Origin: Diphasiastrum complanatum
Lineage: Eukaryota; Streptophyta; Lycopodiopsida; Lycopodiales; Lycopodiaceae
Assembly: GCA_029204225.1 (NCBI GenBank)
Contig: CM055097.1
Location: forward strand, 5,375,125-5,439,124
Direction of reading: 5' to 3'
Length of the DNA: 64,000 bases
Part shown: in pieces, positions 23,868 through 40,358 of the stretch
Position numbering within the stretch: position 1 is the stretch's first letter
Layout of the letters: each line of letters opens with the position of its first letter
Position numbers and translations under genes: made by a program
Notes under the pieces: model-generated
Seen by the model: only the letters and a program-made list of their open reading frames with translations
The model's database searches: none
What the model was told of the DNA's origin: nothing

Positions 23868-25830
23868 AATCTGGATCCGTGAATGCCTTGATCTCTAGAC
23901 TAAGCAATGCACAAAACTTGTTGCATACATCAATGCTCAAAGCCTTAGTAAACACATCTGCGATCTTGTTTTTCATCCGACAATACGCTAAGTTTACCTC
24001 TCTGTCGAGAACCTTACTTCTTACATAGTGATATCGAATCTCAATGTGCTTATTCCTAGAGTGAAATCTAGGGTTGGCCGATAAGACAATGGCACTCTGA
24101 TTCTCACAAAAAATAATTGTAGGAGTGTACTAATTCAGACTAATATCTGACAATAAATTTCTCAACCCAACTACTTTCTTAATAGCTTGAGAGACAACAA
24201 TGTATTTTGTTTTGTGGATGAGAGAGCAATAGAGGTTTCTTACGATTGTTCCAAGAGATAGGACCGTCGTTGAAGAAGAATGTAAATCCAGATGTGGATT
24301 TACGGGTATCTACATCTGCTCCCCAGCTTGCATCTGAATATCCACTTAGCTAATGAAGATTGTCATTGTCGACTTCTCCATAGTAGATGCACAGGTCCGC
24401 TGTAGCTCGAATGTACCTCATGACTCTGATAAGAGCCTTCCAATGTATGATGTCAGGATTGGCCATGAATTGGCTTCGTGAGCTAACTACAAAAGTGATG
24501 TCAAGTCTTGTATAGACCATTGCATACATGAGAGAGCCGAGTATCAATTGATACAGATACTATCTCATTAGCTCTTTTTTCTACTTTGTCTGAGGACATT
24601 GGTCCTTTGACAGTCACAGGCCTGGATCCATTGGTGAGTGAGATTCTTTGTAATTAATCAGATTATATTTGATAATAATATTATAAAGATACCTTTGTTG
24701 AGTGATGTAGATCAGCCGTCTCTCTCTGTCTCTATGGATTTAAATTTCTAAATAGTAGTGAGCCTCCCAAATTGGTCATGTCAAATTCGGAAGACAACAT
24801 TTGTTTAGCATCTTTCACTTGATCGGTACTGTTGTAAAAATCAATGTATCGTCGACATACAAAGTGATAACAATGAAATAATGCTAAACTAACTTGAAAT
24901 AGACGTTAGAATCGGCAATGCTTGGTTTGAAACCATGTTGGATGAGGAATGTATTGATCCTCTGAAACCAAGCTCTTGCTGATTGTTTCAGCCATAAAGT
25001 GCCTTATGGAGTTTGGCTAAAAGCATGGTTTGGTGGTACAAAAAAAAAACCCATTTTTCATTGTAACTTTTGGTAGTACATTTCACTATTTGGGAATTAG
25101 GGAGGGAGCTTGATAGATGCTACCCACGAATTAATGCAATGAAGGCGTCCCTAGTAGTGACGGGCCTACCCTCTTGGAGTATTGGGGGTTAAGTGGTGGG
25201 CCTACTCTCTCTCCTCCAGTAAAAAGGTAGTGTATTTCTACCCAAAAAAGGTGGTGTCCTTGACAGTCCATGTTGCACCACCAAAGCATACTTTTATCTG
25301 TTTACAAAAATGATTTTTCATACCTTCAAGAACGTATCCTTCGGGCTGTAAAATATAGATGTCTTCTTCAATAACTCCATTCAGGTAAGCTGTCTGTACA
25401 TTGAGTTGATGTACTGCGAGGTCGGCTGCAGCAACAAATGATAAGAGGACTCGAATCAATGAATGCTTGACTACTGGACTAAAAGTCTAGTCAATGTTTG
25501 CGATCTGAGAAAATCCTCTGGCTACTAGTCGGGCGTCAACTTTATACTTGACCTTGAAGACCCATTTGTGATTGATAAGATTGCTGCCAGTAGGTAGTTC
25601 GACCAATGACCATGTCTGGTTCTTGATCATAGAGGAATACTCTCTATCCATTGCTTCTCTCTAGAGATCAGAGTTTGATTGGCTACGTGTCTCTTCGACT
25701 GTAGTCGGTTCCTGAATTAAAAGATAGACAGACTCATGAATATATCTTGTGGGTTGTGTCCACACTCAGTTCGATCTTCTTGGAGGGTGTGTCGACTGAT
25801 GATCTATTCCTTAAATGGGTTGTTGCTGAG
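23868..25830 (-). pseudogene. Copia pol remnant (RT and RNase H)
   Basis: On the minus strand: RT N-part (25,500-25,720, W-V-F-K-V-K-Y then A-R-L-V-A-R-G-F-S-Q), RT Q-T-A-Y-L-N-G and E-E-D-I-Y (25,238-25,459), L-D-I-T-F-V-V and the RNase H start S-G-Y-S-D-A-S-W-G-A-D near 24,330, continuing to about 23,950. Between 25,045 and 25,250 an unrelated ~200-bp sequence replaces the RT catalytic region. Many stops. Its 3' LTR is at 22,853-23,853. Confidence 0.85.
25045..25250. other. Small insertion in copia pol
   Basis: A roughly 200-bp G/T- and CT-rich segment with no match to copia pol and no coding sense. It could be a short non-autonomous element, but no internal promoter boxes or terminal repeats were recognised. 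Confidence 0.35.
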
Positions 25831-25884
25831 TAACAACAATGTCTTTCTCTGATTCACTATCGAATAGTTGGTTGTTGTTGATAT

Positions 25885-26580
25885 CATTGTTCAAGTCGCT
25901 GCACAGTATAGGAAATGATTGTGAGAAGGCTTGTGCAAAAAATCATGTTTTCAACTCTCCTATAATTTATGCTAAATTTTTTGAAGCCAAAAGTATTTTG
26001 TTGGTCCATTGTAAAGAATCTATAAAGTTTGTCAAGGACAATCATCAACTGCAACCCTACTCCATGAAACTCCATCACTCCTACTCCATCGTCCAATGCT
26101 AGCAGAGAGAAAATGGTGGGAAAGTGTTGTCTACGAGAAGGGTAAAAACAATGAGGGAAGGGTAAAAACAACAATGGAAACAAGTAAAGACAATAAGGGG
26201 AACGAGAAGGTAAATTTTTTTTCAATGCTTTACATCGAGGAAGGCCATCGGACAGGGGCCTTTCCCTATTCAAAAAGCCCTCACCTCTCAAGCACCAAGG
26301 AATTCTACTCTAGAATGGCTTGTTCATTTTCCTTTTTATGAGGGACCCTCCTCATGGAAAAGAATATTTGGGTGGCCTCCAAACTTGTGGCCAAAGTACA
26401 TGACCCACATCTTTTCCAAGGACCACCTTCTTACAAGGCACTCAACAACCATGTACAATGCACCCACCAAAGTACCTTGGCTCTTTAATGGGGGTGTCCC
26501 ACATGGCAAGGGATAGGGGTGGAGCTTGCAGATTGGGTGTTAGATCTTTTTAGTGGTAGAAACACAATCAATGTTTGTAT
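25885..26580. other. LTR-like scrap and unassigned sequence
   Basis: The first ~50 bases (25,885-25,935) resemble part of the LTR at about 23,490-23,545 (shared CAAGT..TGCACAGTAT and GAAGGCTT words), so a 5' LTR scrap may end here. The rest has no recognisable feature. Confidence 0.35.
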
Positions 26581-27003
26581 TATTAAAGAAGACAAACATG
26601 TTGTTGCAATATAATTAAACAGTAAATTAATAGAATCAATTGAATTGAGAATGAAATTTTTGCAATTTTGTTGGATGATTTATGAGAAAAATTTTTACAT
26701 ATGACAAGCACTATTATTTTTTTGACAAAAGAACTACAACCTCCTACTAGTGCAAAGGTTGGTGACATAGAAAATTTGTCAAATATCTTGGTCAAAGTTT
26801 AATAGCAAATATTGTTACAACTGATAAGGCATAAATTAAAACTACTAATGCTCCTCTTGAAAAACCCAAATAAGCATGATGCTTTTTCGACATTTTATAA
26901 TATACTACTCGTCTATGAAAATAAAAAATTTACTTATCTATTTTTTATTGTTGTTCATATAAGATTTATGTCATTACTTTATTTTGTATGTAACTTTCAT
27001 GAG

Positions 27004-27068
<65 letters not shown>

Positions 27069-30000
27069 TATATGTTTTTTTGGGGGCTTTGTATTGAATA
27101 GGTAAAAAAAATTAATAATGTAAACTTTGATATTTTTAACATGCATGTTATTTTGAATAGTTATTTGAAAATTTTATATTTCATATATTTTATACAATGT
27201 TAAAAGTAATAATTTTTAAGTATTTTATGATTTTTTCAGATTGAATTAAAATTTAAAATATTAAAAATATTTCTTTTTTAGCTCCATAGCAAACAATTTA
27301 TTTTAGTTTTTAAGAAAATCAAACTATCAAAATTTTAAAACAACTTTGCAAAGTAAAAATAGGATTTTTGATTACTATCAATATGTTAAATTCATAATGC
27401 ACACTTCTTATTCAAATCATGAATACTTTTCATTGCATTTCAAATTTTGCAAGTTTTGCTTATGAATGCTAAAAAAAAATGATCATTAAATTTTATGACT
27501 TGTGAACATAAAGTAGCAAAATATCCAAACTAGAGCAAGAATAGCTTTAATATATAAAATAAAATGTTAAATATTAAAACATGACCAATTTTTGTTGTAG
27601 ATTATCTTCAATTTATATGTGAATGGACGATTATGTATACGAACCATAAAAATATAAAAAAACTCGTCTAATATACTATAAAAGAGACTTCATATCCACT
27701 ATGACAAGCCACATGCAAGCTTTTTATGATATTCTATTATTTTCTAGATTACAAAAGTGAACCGATGACCAATAGTACAAAGTCACAATGCATTGCAAAA
27801 AGACACCATCTTTTTTATGTTTGTGCCCAAGGAATGTTAATCAATGGTTCCATTTTTGCTTATAAGTTTACAATGAGACAACAAGTACAAATTTCACCTT
27901 GTTTACAAATATCACAACAATATTCTTAAATAGCACACTAGAAACTTCGAGTTATTTTTCATTTACAAAAGGATGTGAAAATACATTTGCCACCATAAAA
28001 GATTCTCATAGAAGGTTGTCCAATAGTTATGAAATATTAATGTTCAATAAGTTCCATTTGCATTAAGGGCTAAGTTGTGTACTTTATGATGATTATGCGA
28101 CAATTGCTTATAAGGTCACTAAATTCACACAAAAACTAGTGAATGTTTTTCTAAGAAGGATATCGATTTCCATCTTTAATCACTAAAATGTGGTGGTTAA
28201 GAAAAAAGACTAGAGATCCAAATAGTGGCATGAAAAATACATACTCATTATTACTTAAAGCCATAATTTGATGGAAGAAACGCATGACTTAGAGGCTCTC
28301 TTGTTGAACATATAAAATACACTCCACGATATACTGCTAGTACCATAGCACAACATCAATGAATGACGTTACCTATTGAGACCTATTTTTGATGTAATGA
28401 TTGTACTTTAGTGGATGGACTATACCAAACACACATGCATTGAGCAAAATTGCTCATGAACATAGCAAAATTTGTCTACAAAATATTTGGAAGTTTATTG
28501 ATACAATATTCACATATCAAAATCAAGCAAGGTAAATATTTACATATTTACCTGGCTTGTTATAAATTACAAACACTATACCTTAGCCAAAGTGCTAGTA
28601 TGTGCAATAAGCAATTTTGGTTGGCTAAGAGCGTGATGCCTTTTGTCATTTGTTGGCCTTACCTTTCAAAGGCAATACTATGTATTGAGATCAGTCAAGG
28701 GAGTTTGAAAAAAATCCATTGTTAAAGAATACTCTATGATGACAGACTAAACCTTAGTTGAGGGCTAATCTAATATGCATCTATTCTTATTAAAAGGTTT
28801 TCACCAACACATGCAAAAAATGCATATGGCCAAAAAAGCAAAGACATGCTTTATAAGCATCCTTGTAAACTATGGAGTTATTTAAGATCAATACATGATT
28901 CGAGTAGCTTATTGGTGATGTTTTGATTTGCTAGTCTAGTTGAAATGTTTGTTGTGAGACATTATGTAAATTTAAGGTTAAATCATATTTTTTCATTTGT
29001 ATACGATCTTATTACATAAGTACATTTTTTTTATTGGGCTTCCATTAGTGATTCCATCATCATCTTGTAATGATATTTATAATCAGTCTTAAAGGATGCT
29101 TTTAATTTGAATCTTCACTATCAAGTTCACTAAATATGATCACAATAGTCAATTGACTTACCTACATGAGTTTCTTTTTGCAATTGAAAAGATTTTCCTA
29201 CATGATTGGGTATGATTTTTTTTATAAAATATTATGTGAATCATTTTCTATGAACAATAATCAATTACAAAGCTGCATATGGCAACAAAGATAATTTTAA
29301 CATTTCATATTTACATATGAAAGTTAGAGAAAAATACAAGTGACTAACTTTGTTTATGCACTACCTATTGATTATCCGTATCTTGCTCTTCAATCTGATA
29401 TAAAATCAAAATCATATTTGAAAACTAGTCCCTCCATTTGACAACTATCATAGCTTGAAAAATGTTTCCCACCTCGAAAATAAAAAATGAGAAATGATAA
29501 TTGAGAAGACTACATGAAATACTTTTGCGTATATCAAAAGAGATGTTTCAACAAAGCACAATATTGAAACTAACTTTAAGATTTTATTGAGTATGATTTT
29601 TGTTTTATTTTAGTGCATCCCTTAGATAGCAATCCATTTTTGAGGTATTAACTCAACATGTTTATATGGATTCTGAGGTTAATGCACAATATTAATCCTC
29701 ATGATCATCCTTGTGTGTTTTGTTTTTTTCTTTTTTCTTTTTTTTGAATCTTGTATTTTGAATTTTATAGTCATCAATCTTATTGTGCTCTCGCATACTT
29801 AAATAAAAAAATATGACAATATATATTTTGATAATTTTTTTGACAATATATTTTTATTGTTTTAATAGTGTATTCTTTTGCAAGATGTATACAAAATGTC
29901 TTCCATACATTTGATGAAAAATTGATTGACTATTCAATCGAACTTTGTTATTATAAGGTTCAGGACTAGGTGACCCAAAAGAAACTACAATTTTAGCCAT

Positions 30001-30990
30001 CTTTTGAATGTTTGCAAGAAACTAAGAAAACAGGATTTGGCAAAGAAAGGAGATTGTTTTCCAATAAGTTTGACTGATAAAAATATATGACTGTAACAAG
30101 TGCAAACTACATATATCTCTGAGACCTGATCAGGGTTACTTCTGATGGTATTCACAAAATGATGCAACACCTATGCCCTCCTATATTTAAGAAAATTCAA
30201 AGATCAAACAACAAGATTACCCGAGGCCGTGTGTCTCAACATGCTCAGTTCTGTGCTAGGTCTGACAGCAATAAAAAGACATTTGATAACTTGCTTTCAG
30301 AGAGTCAACCAAGAACTAAGGAACCCATTACAAAAGAAGTACGATCTGGTTACTTAATTATAAATAATCCCCAAAAAGAAACACTTCAATTGCCTTAGAT
30401 TGAGTCAAGCACCATCCAATCAGAATGCCATCTCCAGCACACAATTCATTCAATACAAGCAGCATGCCCTTTAAAAAAAATCAAGATCGAGATTCTTTTT
30501 AAAGGGCAAAAGTTAAATGCAGATAGCTTTGTACAGGCACGTATGTATCCCACACAAAGAGTAAACGATAGGAAAGGGCTAAATCTACTGATGCGTTCAA
30601 AACATGAAGAAGTACGATGCATGAGAACTCAAATTTTTTAATCAGCAACCTTAGAGGAAACCTAAGTAAGACCAGAGCCAGATAGAGAGACGGGAGTTCA
30701 CCTAAACAATCTTCAAACCCCCACGAATACACAATTTGCTGCAGAACCGATTCTATAATAACATGATGCTCATCATCTTACCATCTGAAAAGCTAAAGTG
30801 AAACACTCGCTATGCAGAACAAAAATATCATCAGGCAAACAAGAGCACACAGTCAATGACAAAGGGCTTCAAACAGAGAGAACTTCTTCTAGTTACAGCT
30901 AGCCTTAATCTTTTGGAAAGAAAATAAACTGCAAGATTTGATTCTGTGAAAAATAGCCTTACCACAAGATAGGTGGACCTGACAAGGAGA
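26581..30990. other. AT-rich intergenic spacer
   Basis: About 4.4 kb of AT-rich DNA without a convincing gene on either strand; ORFs are short and lack domain-like composition. It contains one AT microsatellite. It separates retroelement debris from the 3' end of THIC. Confidence 0.6.
27006..27073. repeat. (AT)n microsatellite
   Basis: Nearly pure AT repeat of about 68 bp with one AA interruption at 27,061. Confidence 0.97.
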
Positions 30991-31019
30991 GAAGCCTCAC
31001 CACCAACCGAGCAGTCCTG

Positions 31020-31025
31020 TTTATT
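31020..31025 (-). terminator. Candidate polyadenylation signal of THIC
   Basis: AATAAA on the minus strand, 24 bases 3' of the TPP aptamer. Its position fits the short, stable THIC transcript class in which the aptamer is near the 3' end. Confidence 0.55.
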
Positions 31026-31049
31026 CACACATAAAAACAACGAAGGTAT

Positions 31050-31166
31050 GGCACGCTCCCTACGCAGGTATTAACCTGTTCAGGTGCGAAGGGACTCTCT
31101 CAGCCTGCTCTGATGTACAACACCAGCATTGCTGGTGCTGCAATAAGAACAAGCACCCCTGGTGCC
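31050..31166 (-). ncRNA. TPP riboswitch in THIC 3' UTR
   Basis: The minus strand has the aptamer hallmarks in order: GGCAC (P1), GGGGTGC, an extended P3 with hairpin CACCAGCA...TGCTGGTG (31,121-31,137), CTGAGA (31,098-31,103), the ACCTGA...ACCTGCG arm, GCGTAGGGA (31,057-31,065) and GTGCC closing P1. It lies about 480 bases after the THIC stop. In plants this aptamer binds thiamin pyrophosphate and controls splicing of a 3' UTR intron; TPP favours the spliced, long, less expressed mRNA. All core elements are intact, so it should be functional. The lone AG at 31,159-31,160, inside the 5' edge of the aptamer, is a plausible acceptor for the regulated splice. Confidence 0.96.
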
Positions 31167-31297
31167 AAATTTCATCAGTCAAAGTGATCTAATATTCAAA
31201 CAAAAGAAGACTAAGAAGTAGTGTCCATGAAAAAGTAGTCTTCTTGGAAGTTCATGACCTCTAAAACTTAGTAGTTACAAATCTAGAAAACTTTAAC

Positions 31298-31420
31298 TTA
31301 TTGCAGCCTATGAAAAATCGGCAGCCACTGATCTTTCATCCAGTTATTTCTCCAGAAACGTTGAAGGAACTGGTACACTTTGATGGCATTGCTTCCTATT
31401 CCATCCAAAAGCAGATTCAT
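31298..31420 (-). CDS. Short ORF in the second 3' UTR exon of THIC
   Basis: A 40-codon ORF (ATG 31,418-31,420; TAA 31,298-31,300), beginning MNLLLDGIG and ending HRLQ. It starts two bases into the exon that follows the 3' UTR intron and ends about 130 bases before the aptamer. It is Trp/Arg-rich. Function and translation are unknown; it is listed because it fills the exon so neatly. Confidence 0.25.
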   Translation of the reverse strand: MNLLLDGIGSNAIKVYQFLQRFWRNNWMKDQWLPIFHRLQ

Positions 31421-31422
31421 AT

Positions 31423-31619
31423 CTGAAAGACAAGAGTGCAAGCAAGCCAGATATCAGATACATTTGATACTAGTCTTACAAGCAGGCCTGCATGTATAAT
31501 CCAACACAACACAAACAAGGTTGAAACTGGATAAATTTGATACTAGTATTATAAGCAGGAGTCCGTCTATACTTCATCCAAAAACGTCTTGATACAAACA
31601 GACATGCAAAGGTACTTAC
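31423..31619 (-). other. 3' UTR intron of THIC
   Basis: On the minus strand a consensus donor CACT|GTAAGT (first intron base 31,619) lies 24 bases after the stop codon, and a good acceptor TGTCTTTCAG ends at 31,423. Introns right after the stop are typical of plant THIC genes carrying a 3' UTR riboswitch. Confidence 0.75.
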
Positions 31620-31643
31620 AGTGCATAAGATAATACTCTGGAT

Positions 31644-35522
<3,879 letters not shown>

Positions 35523-36040
35523 ATCTCACTTACGAAACACCAATTCGATCAAGCTTTTGAAAAAATAACTATATCAGCTTCACGAAATAAGAAGCTTTCC
35601 AGGGATCAGAACACAAAAATTTCAAGGTTTCACTGTCAAGAAGTGCCTGAGCCACATACAACAACGCAATTAGATCCTGAACCTTAAAAATAATGAACTG
35701 AATAGAAGAAAAAGCATTCAGAGGAGAAGAAATCCGACAATTATGCGAATCTATACATAAGAAAACCATAACTAAAGATAGCATGTAAATTTTACATATA
35801 TAACAGCTATGAAAATCGAGAAGAACAGATTCAGAATCTAAATAATAAATGTATCAGCACCTCTTAAGGGCCGCCGCTCCAGCAGCGAAGAGCAAGATCT
35901 GAAGGGATCCGGATACGCTGAGGTGCGTGTAGCTTCAGAGGCGACGACGATAGCACAGAAAGCTGAAGCAGGGCATCCACGCAAGATCACCTATTATCGT
36001 GTCACTCGTTCGCAAAAGCTTCCGATATATCGTCTCGACC
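35523..36040 (-). promoter_or_regulatory. THIC 5' UTR and promoter region
   Basis: The GC-rich block 35,870-35,960 looks like a non-coding first exon, ending CTTAAGAG|GTGCTG on the minus strand. Candidate acceptors are TGGCTCAG (about 35,652) and TCTATTCAG (about 35,697), suggesting a 5' UTR intron of about 200 bp. A TATATCGG-like AT-rich core lies near 36,022-36,030. All exact sites are inference. Confidence 0.45.
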
Positions 36041-36140
36041 ATTTTGTAGTACCAATTTTTTGATGCTCTTTTTTGTTATTTATTATCCATAGAGTCATAT
36101 ATATTGACAAACGTAACTTGGCTCTCGAACTCTCCACATG

Positions 36141-36269
36141 GGGGTTACCTTCATAACTAGAGCATAACCTCTAGTGATGACCTGGCGTTGGCTCACTCGG
36201 GGGGTTACCTTCATAACTAGAGCATAACCTCTAGTGATGAATACTACACCCTGGCGTTGGCTCACTGGG
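36141..36269. repeat. 60-bp tandem duplication
   Basis: The unit beginning GGGGTTACCTTCATAACTAG occurs at 36,141-36,200 and 36,201-36,269. The first 40 bases are identical; the second copy has an 8-base insertion (ATACTACA) before the shared CCTGGCGTTGGCTCACT end. Confidence 0.95.
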
Positions 36270-38049
36270 TTAGCTTCTTCGATCTCAGCTTTTAACCTAT
36301 CTCCCTTTTGAAACCGACATGCATAAACGCTAGTGATGATCTGGGAGAGTGAGAAGTTGAGTTGACTGGGAACGTAGCCTCGCTGGCAAAGGCTTAAACA
36401 AATGCGAGTAAAAGCCAGCCTAAGCCAATAGTCATGAACTAGTACATGCCTAACTTTTCATCTACTGCACTCGCTTGAGTGACAGGGCGAGCATAAGTTA
36501 TGCATAGAGATATGTTGGGTTTTGAGGCCTGCAGTTGGCCTCTGACACCAGCTCAAGTTGGGATTCAGCTCAATTTGCATCAAACCCATTGTTGACACAC
36601 TATAAGCGCACACATGCTCACACTTTTTCACATTAGTTGTGAAGGGTTGGGTGAGAAGGTATGCATCTCTCCTTCGATGCAAAACTTAAGGGTGGGCACT
36701 TAGCTCCACTCCAAGAGTGCTTTTACAAACTTTAAAAGAAATCTAACAACTACGTCATAGCTTGATCTCAACCTCTTCCACTTTGCACCCTGGTCAATCA
36801 AATATTTGTAAGCTTTAATTTTTCATGTTAGATTATATTTGTAAGCTTTTTATTGAAAATGCTTTGAGTGATGCAGAGCACACTGTGGCATATAACAACA
36901 TGACTGAATTTTGAAGTTGCCTATTTGGATGTTGCACTCATTATAATAATAATAATATCCTTGCTTTTTTTTTAAATCACTCTCATCAACTATTTAGTAG
37001 TAGTGGTGCATTTTGGTATAATTTAGATGTTAACTAGAAAAACCATGATCTTGGCTTAAAAATAGGTATTCTAAAAAATACCAAAAAAGGTTACTCTTTA
37101 TTAGGTCAAAATCCCAAAACAAATGTCATCACGATGCAACATGAATCACTCTAAACTAAGATTCAAAGTTATTGTGAATCATTACAATTTTAGACAAGTC
37201 ATTTTGCACAAAGCCCAAAAATATCATGGTTTTTATTAAGGCACGATCACTCTAAATAGGGCTACTATTGATGCGAGAGACATTGCATGAATGTGAGAAA
37301 TTGAAATAACATAGCGGATAAATTATAACATAGAGGAGTACCACCATGCACTAAAACAATGTAGTCTAATGTTGATCATTCATTCTACCAAGACTTGAAC
37401 AACAGACTTGAACAACTAAGAAAAATTAAACCATAGACAACAATCCACAAATAAGAGTGATGGGAGCCCAAATATCACAATATTGGTACAAAGAATTACA
37501 TCATAGAAGATTGTTGGAATGAATCACTAATGAATAGAAACATTGGCTATTATGAAACTACTATAGAAAGCACGAATCTATAGCATGTTTACACACTCTT
37601 GGGAGAGTGTCTGCGCTATTAATAGAAAGCATTGACGACCTATATATATTACAAAATGGTAACTAGTTTACAAAGTGATTTCTGGATTAACAAGCGGCCT
37701 TTACTCAAATGTGATGACTGAATTAGCCTGGGCATAGCAAGAGCTACATTTTGAGTGGCACCATGAAAAAGTCAAAAAATGCCTATCAATATTTGTTTTA
37801 GTCAGCATTTTTGTTGACTAGTCAAAGTCAGCATTCCACTCATTCTACATTTCCTTGAGTTGGCATTTCTGCAGATTAGTCAACGTTGGTATTTTGCCCG
37901 AGTACCAATGTCTTCCGAACTTGTACTAAGTCCAAAATTTTGTGACTCGATATTTTTCGGATATATGCCTTTCGTCATTTTTTTTCGACTTGTGCCAAAC
38001 CCCATGTAGCTAGAATTGAGAGTGACAAGGGATCTAATGTTCAATTTGA
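36270..38049. other. AT-rich spacer
   Basis: No recognisable gene or repeat boundary in about 1.8 kb upstream of THIC. Several CATTAG-like and CACAAAG words are not organised. Confidence 0.5.
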
Positions 38050-38516
38050 TAGTTGTTCGTCATGCAGGATCTTCACAGTTCAGATGCAAGGCTTATGGTT
38101 ATCATTGAAGCATTTGGATTGAACATCAAAGTGACTACCCAACAACATGACAAAATCTTCAGACCAGCACAGCCAGATGCAATGCTAAAATATGATCCTA
38201 AAAGAATTGGATAGATCATCCAATTTATTACGATGTCGAAGAAGCAGACAAACGAGGATATTGTAATTTGATTGTCAAAAAGCAATATGGTATTTCATCC
38301 ATCTCTTCTTCGGTCATCTTTTATTCTTCATGGGAACAAGGATTACAGTCTGAAGCTAGCAAAATGGATTCAATTCGACAGCTTTGGATCTATAATGAGG
38401 CAATAAATTATTTTTTTGGACGACACATCCTTAGTCATGACTACTTAACCAAGGCGATCAAGCTGATCAGACAAGCGTCTGTATTTTGAGGACAAAAATG
38501 TCTAAGTAGGAGGAGT
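38050..38516 (+). pseudogene. C-terminal remnant of a retroelement polyprotein
   Basis: Readings in two frames of about 70 codons, ending in E-D-K-N-V...GGV over a purine tract (AAGTAGGAGGAG) that directly precedes an LTR-like TGTCATGTAC. The position is that of a retroelement pol end; the domain itself is not recognised. Confidence 0.4.
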
Positions 38517-39050
38517 GTCATGTACTTTTAGTACATCAATGCTTTTCAAAGCAATATAATATCCATTGTAAGCTTTGTAGGCCAAAAGGAGCTATTAGCC
38601 TAAAAAAAAGGCGGTTCCCTCTTTAGGCCCTTCAAAGTAACTAATAAGGATAATAGGCCAATAAGGGCCCAATGTAGTTTGAATAATACTTAACAAGGGC
38701 TAACTATCCCTCAAGATAGTTAAGCTAAATTAAGTAAGAGCATTGTCTATAACTAGACAAGAGACATCATTTTGTGAATATTTTGGCTCATTTGCAAGTG
38801 AGAGCTTCTTGCTTCCTCCTTGTGAATATGAGCTATGGGGATTTCCATTGTTAGGTCTCATGTGCCTTATCTACATGAATTCATGCTCTATTTCCATTGA
38901 TTGTACTCTTTCTTTCATTTCTATTGAGATTTTATGGAGATCCTTGTCTTTCTAGCTTTCTATGGATATGCTATTTTGAATGCTTTGTACTTTTCTTGCT
39001 CTTAGCTTTACTTCCAGAGTAATTGCTAATTGCTTAGATTTGGCACATGA
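38517..39050 (+). repeat. LTR remnant
   Basis: Starts TGTCATGTACTTTTAG after a purine tract. The right end is not defined; sequence belonging to transposon copy B begins by 39,084. It probably interrupted or replaced the left half of copy B. Confidence 0.5.
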
Positions 39051-39083
39051 TATGACTAGCACAATTGATCATGTCGCTTTTTG

Positions 39084-40261
39084 CAGGAAGGCATGGGCTT
39101 TGTGTTTTATCTTTCTGCTCTTGTTCCTGAGGAGGCAGGAACTTCGAGGCTTAGCATTGAGGGTGCCTCATCATCAACTGATTCTGTGATATCAGAGTCA
39201 AGGTATTGTTGATGATGCCTTGGGTGCTGATGAGGAGGCAAGATTGGCAGCAATGTACGACCCAGCCGAGTCTCGTGCATTGTCCATTTCTTCCTTATCT
39301 GACGTGAATCCATATGACAAAACCAAGACTCTCCTCAATTTGTCGGTGTATTACATGAATAGTGTCGCATACCTCTCACTGAATGATGTTGGAGATGTTC
39401 TTGATTTGAGGGAGGACAATATATTATCAATTTTGTCTAATTTCATCAAAGAATTTGGGGACTTCATAGATTTTGATGGTGATGATGATCTACATGCTTC
39501 TATTGATTACAAAGACGGAGATGAATGGCTGGATGGGATTGAAGCCCTGTAGTCAGTCATGTCTGAAAGCAGGGCATACCAGACAAATTTGCCCTATGAG
39601 GAGGAATTTCTGAGAATCCGGAGCAAATATGTGTCATAGTTTTCGGAAACTAATCCATCCACTGCTTCGACAACCATTGTTGATGGTCATGATCTACATA
39701 CTGCTGCACTTATTGAAGTTGATGAGCATGATCTGGTAGGTAAATCTAGTTTTATCTTAAGATTTTTGTTCAAATATGGCTATTTTGTTTTTCAAGACAT
39801 GTGACCTTTGCTCGTATTTTACAGGCTATTGTAGAGGTGGATGCCTTTGCAACAAGGCAGGGATATTTGAGGGAAGGCCAGGGATCACGACAAAGGGATT
39901 CATCTCTGTCCAATTATTTGAAGTGCTTTGTAGTAAAGAGATTTGCATTGATCATAGTAAATTTTTTTCAGATGCTGCGACAGTAATAATGGCAATTAAA
40001 GCATTATCCTATTTCTTGAACGGGCATAAATACCCTCCGAATACATATAAAATTATTTTTACGAAGAGAGACATTGTCATAAAAGTATTTGGCTATGTAG
40101 CTGAGGAAGTTTCGAAAAGGTCTTCCTCCTTAGCTGTTTTCTCCGGATACATTGACTTGAGCAAAAGAAGATCCATTGATTTTCTAGATCCATATGATAG
40201 AAAAAAATTTCTTCATGACCACACAGCAAAGCTAATCATTAAAGACAAAGAGAAACAATGA
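39084..40261 (+). pseudogene. Gene Y (copy B), unknown protein
   Basis: An exon starts after the acceptor TTTTTGCAG at 39,083 with GMGFVFYLSA. It continues, after a frameshift near 39,200, as a long acidic reading (39,220-39,552: LNDVGDVLDLRED and IDYKDGDEW), then a TAG at 39,550. A donor GATCTG|GTAGGT (39,736) joins to AIVEVDAFATRQ after an acceptor at 39,823. A frameshift around 39,910 leads to the end ATVIMAIKALSYFLNGHKY...GYIDLSKRRS...FLDPYDRKKFLHD, stop 40,259-40,261. The same blocks in the same order lie on the minus strand at 55.8-57.1 kb. No known domain recognised. Acidic N-half, basic C-half. Confidence 0.6.
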
Positions 40262-40358
40262 TTTTGCCTTGCATTGTACTTGAAATAATGCAATATAATA
40301 TTCGTCTGATATCATGAAAATTACTATGGGTTGAGTCTTGCATCAATATTATTTTCAT

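Noticed and set aside
25838-30800. Several 60-135-codon ORFs in the AT-rich spacer
   Set aside because: No motif, biased composition and no repeated occurrence; not better than chance in 5 kb of AT-rich DNA.
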